Shown here: one piece after another, positions 58,680-64,000 of the stretch | Layout: each line of letters starts with the position of its first letter | Numbering within the stretch: the first letter of the stretch is position 1 | NCBI GenBank assembly: GCA_045645805.1 | Contig: JAZRJL010000083.1 | Location: forward strand, 1 to 64,000 | DNA length: 64,000 nt | Reading direction: 5' to 3' | Source: SIG440 sp045645805 | GTDB taxonomy: Bacteria; Bacillota; Clostridia; Monoglobales; Monoglobaceae | The notes under the pieces: model-generated | The model's input: the letters and a program-made list of their open reading frames with translations, nothing else | What the model was told of the DNA's origin: nothing | Databases searched by the model: none | Translations under genes and position numbers: made by a program

Positions 58680-59426
58680 TTAAAATTCGCCCCTGTCAAA
58701 CATAATCACAGGTATCAATGCACTTGCAACGGTTTCTGTCCTGAGTATCCGCTTGCCAAGCCCCACGGTATTTATCCCAAGACTTTTTGCAATTTCTGCC
58801 TCTTCTTCCGAAAAACCACCCTCGGGCCCTACAAGTATGCCGATTTCTTTGGCATCAGGAAATTTTGCAAGAAGACTTTTCAGTCCCTTGTCGCCTTTGT
58901 GTCCAAGCTCCTCATATGGCATAATTGAAAGCGGCATTTCAGAAAGCCTTTTTACAGCAACCTCAAAGGAAACAGGCCTTAAAACCCTTGGCACAATCCC
59001 TCTGCCGCATTGCTTTGCAGCCTCAACCGAAACCTTGTTCCATCTTTCAGCCTTTTCCTGACCTGCCTTTGGTGAGTTGATTTTAACCACGCACCTTTGC
59101 ATCTCTACGGGAACAACCTCAAAAACACCAAGCTCCACAGCCTTTTGGACAATACTTTCCATTTTACCTGCCTTAGGAAGTCCCTGAAACAAGGTAATTT
59201 TAACACAAGGCTCAGACAGAGAAAGATTTTTCCCAAGTATTTTTGCACGGCATACATTCTTTCCGATTTCATCAAGACGGGCAGTATATTCAAAGCCCGT
59301 GCCGTCAAAAACAAGAATTTCATCGCCGCAATTCATTCGCAGTACCTTTTCAATATGCTTTGAATCCTCAAAAATCTCGGCAATATCGTCTTTGATATTT
59401 TCAGGCTCGGTAAAAAATCTACGCAT
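58680..59426 (-). CDS. rsmE: 16S rRNA (uracil1498-N3)-methyltransferase RsmE
   Basis: 248 residues of the SPOUT fold: PUA-like N-terminus (MRRFFTEPENI, HIEKVLRMNCGDEILVFDG), knot region LFQGLPKAGKMESIVQKAVELGV, VEAAKQCGRGIVP, GILVGPEGGFSEEE and LGKRILRTETVASALIP. Often next to prmA and dnaJ in Bacillota; here it is 14 kb away. Confidence 0.96.
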   Translation of the reverse strand: MRRFFTEPENIKDDIAEIFEDSKHIEKVLRMNCGDEILVFDGTGFEYTARLDEIGKNVCRAKILGKNLSLSEPCVKITLFQGLPKAGKMESIVQKAVELGVFEVVPVEMQRCVVKINSPKAGQEKAERWNKVSVEAAKQCGRGIVPRVLRPVSFEVAVKRLSEMPLSIMPYEELGHKGDKGLKSLLAKFPDAKEIGILVGPEGGFSEEEAEIAKSLGINTVGLGKRILRTETVASALIPVIMFDRGEF

Positions 59427-59571
59427 TTTAAAAATTTATCCTTCCATCAAAGCTTGCAGTATTAAAAACCACAACTTTAATTTACATACGACTTTATTTT
59501 AACATATTCAATTAAAAATTTCAACCCGTTTTTGCAATTTTTATACAGATTTACAATATTCCTAATGATAT

Positions 59572-59600
59572 TTGACTTTTATGACGAAAAATGTTATATT
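59572..59600 (+). promoter_or_regulatory. Promoter of the histidine phosphatase gene
   Basis: TTGACT (59572-59577), 17 bp, TATATT (59595-59600). The rest of the 220 bp spacer is AT-rich with nothing else recognised. Confidence 0.65.
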
Positions 59601-59646
59601 TACCTTATTGATACAGTACATAAGCATTTTTAAAGGAGCACATAAA

Positions 59647-60288
59647 ATGAAAACAAGACTAATTTTTGTCCGTCACGGCTTCAGCGAATCAAACCGTTTT
59701 GGTCTTTTTACTGGTCAGATTGACTCGCCTCTTACCGAAACAGGACATCTTCAGGCAAAGCGTGCAGCAGAATATCTTAAAAATACTCAAATTGACGCAG
59801 TTTTCGCAAGTCCCTTAAGACGTGCATACGATACAGGTCTTCCCATTGCAAAGGAACGCGGCCTAAGCGTTCATACCCACAACGGACTTATGGAAATTCA
59901 CGGCGGCGACTGGCACGAAAAGCCTTTTACACAGCTGGGAAACCTTACCCCCGATGCATATAAGCTGTGGCAGGAGGACTTATACAACAGCTGTTGCCCG
60001 GGCGGCGAAACCGTTAAGGAATTTGTTGAAAGAGTATATAATTCTGTGGTTGAAATTGCCGAAGAAAACAAGGGCAAAACTGTATGTATTGCAACCCACG
60101 CAACACCAATCCGTGTAATCTGCTGCTATGCAATGGGTTTAGAACCAAACCGTCTTAAAGATGTGCCCTGGACACCCAATGCTTCAATAAATATTATGGA
60201 TTATGAAGACGGAAAATTTGAATTTGTCCAAAAGGATATTTGCGACCACCTCGAGGGATTGGAAACAAAGCTGCCTGAGGATTTGTAA
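59647..60288 (+). CDS. Histidine phosphatase family protein
   Basis: 213 residues. The catalytic RHG is in LIFVRHGFSESNRFGLFTG, the second basic pocket in AVFASPLRRAYDTG, the acid Glu in LMEIHGGDWHEK, and the second His in CIATHATPIRVIC. Relatives are phosphoglycerate mutase-like and alpha-ribazole phosphatase (CobC) enzymes; the substrate is not clear. ATG 59647 has AAAGGAG; longer in-frame versions are leader. Confidence 0.9.
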   Translation: MKTRLIFVRHGFSESNRFGLFTGQIDSPLTETGHLQAKRAAEYLKNTQIDAVFASPLRRAYDTGLPIAKERGLSVHTHNGLMEIHGGDWHEKPFTQLGNLTPDAYKLWQEDLYNSCCPGGETVKEFVERVYNSVVEIAEENKGKTVCIATHATPIRVICCYAMGLEPNRLKDVPWTPNASINIMDYEDGKFEFVQKDICDHLEGLETKLPEDL

Positions 60289-60343
60289 TAAGTAAACATA
60301 AGATAACGCCTTATAACATTTAAAACTTGATATTACGTAAATT

Positions 60344-60396
60344 GTAGGGAACGCATTTATGCGTTCCGAAACGGAATGGATAAATCCATTCCCTAC
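60344..60396. repeat. REPIN-like inverted pair
   Basis: GTAGG-GAACGC...GCGTTC on plus, then GGAATGG...CCATTCC-CTAC (GTAG on minus); each half forms its own hairpin. Confidence 0.75.
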
Positions 60397-60433
60397 AAGT
60401 AAAATGTAAAGATTAAAATATTACAATATAACA

Positions 60434-60490
60434 GGGGCGGATGCCCTCATCCGCCCGTAATTCGGGTTGATGCAGGCATCAACCCCTACA
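60434..60490. repeat. Pair of REP-like palindromes
   Basis: 60434-60459 GGGGCGGATG/CATCCGCCC, then 60464-60490 GGGTTGATGC/GCATCAACCC with CTAC (GTAG on minus). Same architecture, different stem bases. Confidence 0.65.
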
Positions 60491-60510
60491 TTTTTTACAA
60501 TATTCTATAA

Positions 60511-60538
60511 TTTGCGTTCCGGACAATTTTAACATCCC
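60511..60538 (-). repeat. Remnant of a 3' element, copy G
   Basis: Only the gene-proximal end survives (minus strand GGGATGTTAAAATTGTCCGG, then AACGCAAA). As in copy B, it supplies the TAA stop of the gene, here proB. The rest appears replaced by palindromes. Confidence 0.55.
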
Positions 60539-61326
60539 GCTTTTTTAAATAGTGTTCCTACCTGCCTGCCCTCAAATATATCATATATTCTTTCAGGGGC
60601 AGCACCGTTGGTAATTATCATATCAATTCCGCAGGAATTTACAATTTCTGCCGCTTTCAGCTTGGTAATCATTCCGCCTGTGCCACGGCGGCTTCCTGCA
60701 CCGCCTGCAAGTGCCTCAATTTTGGCATCCACCTTTTCAACCACGGGGATAAGCTTGGCATCAGGATTTTCGGCAGGGTTCTTGTCATAAAGTCCGTCAA
60801 TGTCCGAAAGTATTACAAGCAAATCAGCCTCAACAAGCTCGGCAATGTAGGCAGACAGGGTGTCGTTGTCACCAAACTCAAGCTCGTAGGTAGAAATTAC
60901 GTCATTTTCGTTCACAATGGGAATAACCCCGTATTCAAACATTTTTTCAAAGGTGTTTTTTGTGTTTTGATAACGTTCCTCATCATCTAAAATAAATTTA
61001 GTAAGAAGTACCTGTGCGGTATTGTGACCGTATTCCGAGAAAAAGCGGTCATACATCGAAACAAGTGTAGCCTGACCAATTGCTGCAAGAGCCTGCTTTT
61101 CACGAATCCCCGCAGGCTTTTCGGGCAAATTAAGCTTTCCTACACCAGCACCCACCGCACCGCTGGACACCAGAACAACCTGAACACCTCTGTTTGCAAG
61201 GTCGGAAATTACCCGTACAAGACTTTCTATCTTTTTTATATTTATTTTCCCCGTCTCGTATGTAAGTGATGATGTACCAACCTTTACAACAAGGCGTTTT
61301 GTATTTTTAAATTTAAGAAAATCCAT
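60529..61326 (-). CDS. proB: Glutamate 5-kinase
   Basis: First step of proline synthesis. 265 residues of the amino-acid kinase fold only: VVKVGTSSLTYETG, VVLVSSGAVGAGVGKL, NENDVISTYELEFGDNDTLSAYIAEL and GTGGMITKLKAAEI. The C-terminal PUA domain of longer ProB proteins is absent, as in many Clostridia. ATG 61326 has an AGAGTGGA site. proA is not adjacent. Confidence 0.95.
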   Translation of the reverse strand: MDFLKFKNTKRLVVKVGTSSLTYETGKINIKKIESLVRVISDLANRGVQVVLVSSGAVGAGVGKLNLPEKPAGIREKQALAAIGQATLVSMYDRFFSEYGHNTAQVLLTKFILDDEERYQNTKNTFEKMFEYGVIPIVNENDVISTYELEFGDNDTLSAYIAELVEADLLVILSDIDGLYDKNPAENPDAKLIPVVEKVDAKIEALAGGAGSRRGTGGMITKLKAAEIVNSCGIDMIITNGAAPERIYDIFEGRQVGTLFKKAGC

Positions 61327-61404
61327 TTTATCCACTCTTTCTATGTAAAATACCAATTTATTATATACCCAAGGCTTAAAAAAGTCAAGCAATCTCAATC
61401 ATTG

Positions 61405-61433
61405 TTGACATCCTTACCGAAAAACTGTATAAT
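61405..61433 (+). promoter_or_regulatory. dusB promoter
   Basis: TTGACA (61405-61410), 17 bp, TATAAT (61428-61433): full consensus, 34 bp before the ATG. Confidence 0.85.
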
Positions 61434-61466
61434 CAACTTAGCATAATCAGAATTGAGGCACATTTT

Positions 61467-62429
61467 ATGAAAATTGGAAATATTCAGCTTAAAAACAATG
61501 TAATTCTTGCACCGATGGCTGGTGTTACCGACAAGGCATTTCGCCTTATTACCAAGCCTTTTGGCGTTGCACTTATGTATACCGAAATGGTTTCGGGCAA
61601 GGGTCTTTTTTTTGGCAACAAAAAGACCTCGGATTTGCTTGACACCGACCAATCCGAAAAACCCGTTGCGGTGCAGCTTTTTGGTCATGAACCCGAAATC
61701 TTAGCAAAAATTGCAGAAAATTCGCTTGAATTCGGTGCTGAAATCATTGATATAAATATGGGTTGTCCTGCACCCAAGATTACGGGAAACGGCGATGGCT
61801 CGGCACTTTCAAAAAATCCGCAGCTTGCAGGTGAAATAATAAAGGCTGTTTCAAATGCAGTTGATGTCCCCGTAACCGTAAAATTTCGCAAAGGCTGGGA
61901 TGAAAATTCAATAAACGCAGTTAAAATGGCAAAAATTGCTGAAGAAAACGGTGCTGCAGCAATTACAATACACGGCAGAACCCGTGAACAATTTTACAGC
62001 GGATATGCCGACCTTGATATTATAAAAGAAGTAAAGCAGGCAGTTTCCATTCCTGTAATCGGCAACGGTGATATAACAGATGAGGAAAGTGCAAAAAAAA
62101 TGCTTGATTATACAGGCTGTGACGGAATAATGATTGGCAGAGGTGCACAGGGCAACCCCTGGATATTTGAAAGAGTGCTACACTTTCTTGAAACAAACGA
62201 AAAGCTTCCCCTGCCCACAACAAAGCAACGTGCCGAAATGATGGAAAAGCATCTTAAACTTCTGGTGGAATTTAAGGGCAGCTATCGTGGCATTCAGGAG
62301 GCACGCAAGCATATGTCCTGGTACATAAAGGGTGCAAAGGGCGGTGCAAGACTTCGTGAGATAATCAACAAGGCTGAATCCCTTGAGGAAATGATAGATA
62401 TAATAGAAATGTTTAAGAATTGTGAATAA
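61467..62429 (+). CDS. dusB: tRNA-dihydrouridine synthase (DusB type)
   Basis: FMN enzyme reducing uridines in the tRNA D-loop. 320 residues: VILAPMAGVTDKAFRL, EIIDINMGCPAPKI with the catalytic Cys, VTVKFRKGWDENS, ITIHGRTREQFYSG, VIGNGDI and GIMIGRGAQGNPWIF, then the C-terminal helical domain (RKHMSWYIKGAKGGARLREIIN is part of it). Divergent from proB. Confidence 0.95.
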   Translation: MKIGNIQLKNNVILAPMAGVTDKAFRLITKPFGVALMYTEMVSGKGLFFGNKKTSDLLDTDQSEKPVAVQLFGHEPEILAKIAENSLEFGAEIIDINMGCPAPKITGNGDGSALSKNPQLAGEIIKAVSNAVDVPVTVKFRKGWDENSINAVKMAKIAEENGAAAITIHGRTREQFYSGYADLDIIKEVKQAVSIPVIGNGDITDEESAKKMLDYTGCDGIMIGRGAQGNPWIFERVLHFLETNEKLPLPTTKQRAEMMEKHLKLLVEFKGSYRGIQEARKHMSWYIKGAKGGARLREIINKAESLEEMIDIIEMFKNCE

Positions 62430-62488
62430 TTTTGAAACGGAATTATGGACCATTTATAAATGTTGGGGTTTTACAAAATATTGTAGAT

Positions 62489-62580
62489 TCTTCGACTCGT
62501 TACACTCGCTCAGAATGACGAAACGGAATAGTAAGAAGTAAACGGAAATGTCATCCCGAGCGAAGTCGAGGGATCTGACC
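62489..62580. repeat. Two TCGACTTCG-type palindromic repeats
   Basis: 62489-62520 (TTCTTCGACTCGTTACACTC then GCTCAGAATGACG) and 62549-62580 (TGTCATCCCGAGCGAAGTCG then AGGGATCTGACC), inverted to each other. Same superfamily as the repeats beside the GIY-YIG gene. Confidence 0.6.
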
Positions 62581-62610
62581 CTAATATTTGACAAATAACT
62601 AAAATTATCA

Positions 62611-62654
62611 AATATTAAAGCCTTGCAGACAATTAGTTGCAAGGCTTTAATATT
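62611..62654. terminator. Bidirectional terminator between dusB and the carboxyltransferase
   Basis: Perfect 16 bp arms AATATTAAAGCCTTGC/GCAAGGCTTTAATATT with a 12 bp loop; T-rich tails in both directions. Confidence 0.75.
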
Positions 62655-62660
62655 TTTAAA

Positions 62661-64000
62661 TTACATTATTACATTTATTTCTCTTACCCCATCAGCTGAA
62701 ACGGTAGCAGGGGCAGCAGCCGATGCTGCATCTCTTGTTTCAAAAAACTTCTTTGCAACCTGTGGGAAAAGTGCGTAGCTGAGTACGTCTTCCTCACTCT
62801 TTGCTATTGTCTTTGTTTCTTCACGATATTTCTCAAGCTCGGGTTCAATAAGGTCTGCAGGTCTTACTGTAATTACCTCTTCGTCACCGATTGCAAGCTT
62901 TCTTACGTCTTCATTTACGACACCCGGAAGCTTACCGTATTCGCCACGAAGCAGTCCCTTTGATTCTTTTGAAATCATCTTGTATCTGCCCATAAGCACG
63001 TTGAGTACCGCCTGAGTACCAACAATCTGGCTTGTAGGTGTAACAAGGGGAGGATAACCAAAGTCCTCACGAACTCTGGGAACTTCAGCAAGAACTTCAT
63101 AGTACTTGTCCTCAGCATTTTGCTGTTTGAGCTGTGAAATCAGGTTTGAAAGCATACCGCCAGGTACCTGATATAAAAGTGCATTGGGGTCAACATTTAA
63201 AACCTTGGGGTCAAGTGTGCCCTCAGCCTTCATCTTGTCGGCAATCTTTCTGAAATGCTCAGCAGCCTTTGAAAGCTTAACAAGGTCAAGACCTGTGTCT
63301 CTGTCTGTACCCTTAAGTGTTGCAACCATAGCCTCGGTCGAGGGGTTTGAAGTTCCGTTTGCAAGAGGCGAAAGTGCACAGTCAACAATGTCGACGCCTG
63401 CCTGAGCCGCCATCAGGTTGGTCATATCACCTGTACCTGCTGTGTTGTGTGTGTGCAGGTGAATGGGAACAGAAACATTCTCTTTCAGCTTTTTAACAAG
63501 GCTAAATGCATCGTAAGGAAGAAGAAGGTTTGCCATATCCTTGATACAAATTGTATCAGCACCCATTTTTTCAAGGGTCATAGCAAGCTTTACAAAATAA
63601 TCCTCGTTGTGAACAGGGCTTGTGGTATAGCTGATTGCAGCCTCGCACATACCGCCGTATTCCTTAACAAACTTAATTGCAGCTTCTAAGTTTCTTGGGT
63701 CATTGAGTGCGTCAAAAACTCTGACAACATCAATACCGTTTTCGATTGATTTTTTGCAGAACTGTTCAACCACGTCATCAGCATAGTGCTTGTAGCCAAG
63801 GATATTCTGACCGCGGAACAGCATCTGCAGCTTTGTATTGGGAAGATACTTTTTAAGTGTACGAAGTCTTTCCCATGGGTCTTCGTTCAAAAATCTCATA
63901 CATGAGTCAAAGGTAGCACCGCCCCAGCATTCAAGTGACCAGTATCCAACCTTGTCAAGTGCTTCAAGGGCAGGAATCATATCTTCAAGCTTCATTCTTG
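62661..64000 (-). CDS. Oxaloacetate decarboxylase alpha/pyruvate carboxylase B-type carboxyltransferase, 5' partial
   Basis: The frame runs past the window edge, so the N-terminal 20 or so residues (usual RDAHQS block) are missing; the ATG at 63995 is probably internal (TRMKLEDM). Visible: YWSLECWGGATFDSCMRFLNEDPW, the metal/biotin site LFRGQNILGY, IKDMANLLLPYDAF, HLHTHNTAGTG and NPSTEAMVATL, then the PYC/OADA conserved domain ending at REINVIM. No biotinyl domain is fused, so it would use a separate biotin carrier, as in sodium-pumping decarboxylases and related enzymes. Confidence 0.93.
   Translation of the reverse strand, partial: RMKLEDMIPALEALDKVGYWSLECWGGATFDSCMRFLNEDPWERLRTLKKYLPNTKLQMLFRGQNILGYKHYADDVVEQFCKKSIENGIDVVRVFDALNDPRNLEAAIKFVKEYGGMCEAAISYTTSPVHNEDYFVKLAMTLEKMGADTICIKDMANLLLPYDAFSLVKKLKENVSVPIHLHTHNTAGTGDMTNLMAAQAGVDIVDCALSPLANGTSNPSTEAMVATLKGTDRDTGLDLVKLSKAAEHFRKIADKMKAEGTLDPKVLNVDPNALLYQVPGGMLSNLISQLKQQNAEDKYYEVLAEVPRVREDFGYPPLVTPTSQIVGTQAVLNVLMGRYKMISKESKGLLRGEYGKLPGVVNEDVRKLAIGDEEVITVRPADLIEPELEKYREETKTIAKSEEDVLSYALFPQVAKKFFETRDAASAAAPATVSADGVREINVIM

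Overview
The window looks like a chromosomal segment of a Gram-positive, spore-forming anaerobe of the class Clostridia (Bacillota), possibly a gut Oscillospiraceae-type lineage. The evidence is a SpoIIP gene, AGGAGG-type ribosome binding sites, consensus TTGACA-N17-TATAAT promoters, an HrcA/CIRCE heat-shock operon, an unfused biotin-dependent carboxyltransferase, and small membrane proteins typical of Clostridia. No rRNA, tRNA, CRISPR array or prophage was seen. Most genes lie on the minus strand. Two perfect parS sites next to parA-parB place the 49-54 kb region in an origin-proximal domain.

Layout. 0-1.2 kb: a secreted protein (cut by the window edge) under a cobalamin riboswitch with an intrinsic terminator. 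1.3-8.1 kb: MFS transporter, DUF1015 protein, metG and ruvC-ruvA-ruvB. 8.1-11.3 kb: argG-argH behind two ArgR-type boxes, then a 33-codon membrane peptide. 11.3-14.8 kb: FGGY kinase, AraC regulator and a divergent DapA-family aldolase. 14.9-18.1 kb: ApbE, a small membrane exporter, a PAP2 phosphatase and an M14 peptidase. 18.2-23.7 kb: dgt-dnaG-rpoD and spoIIP. 23.8-30.6 kb: isomerase, TraX and flavodoxin genes, recR-queG-like-rlmD, a stalk-domain protein and metK. 30.7-34.6 kb: an ECF S component and a hexuronate branch (kdgA-kdgK, YhcH family, IclR). 34.6-41.3 kb: mscL, a radical SAM protein lacking one cluster cysteine, a RAYT transposase, typA, a GHL10-SLH surface protein and a Cu/Zn SOD. 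41.9-49.5 kb: AI-2E permease, prmA and hrcA-grpE-dnaK-dnaJ. 49.9-57.5 kb: serS, a coiled-coil membrane protein, parB, parA, parS, MATE and tex. 57.7-64 kb: a GIY-YIG nuclease gene bracketed by direct repeats, rsmE, a histidine phosphatase, proB, dusB and a carboxyltransferase cut by the window edge.

The most unusual content is between the genes. (1) A family of about 185-300 bp elements sits directly behind the stop codons of minus-strand genes, always in the same orientation. Its stems covary between copies and fit a three-way-junction RNA. I do not recognise it as a named RNA family. (2) Many GTAG-headed palindromes of the REP type accompany one RAYT gene, which itself carries two inverted copies in frame. 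(3) A 116 bp palindrome-rich MITE-like element is read through in frame inside the PAP2 gene. (4) Two tandem 118 bp units upstream of parA each end in a parS site and share hairpins whose arms have changed in concert. (5) An AT-rich GIY-YIG nuclease gene is tightly flanked by near-identical 39 bp palindromic direct repeats.
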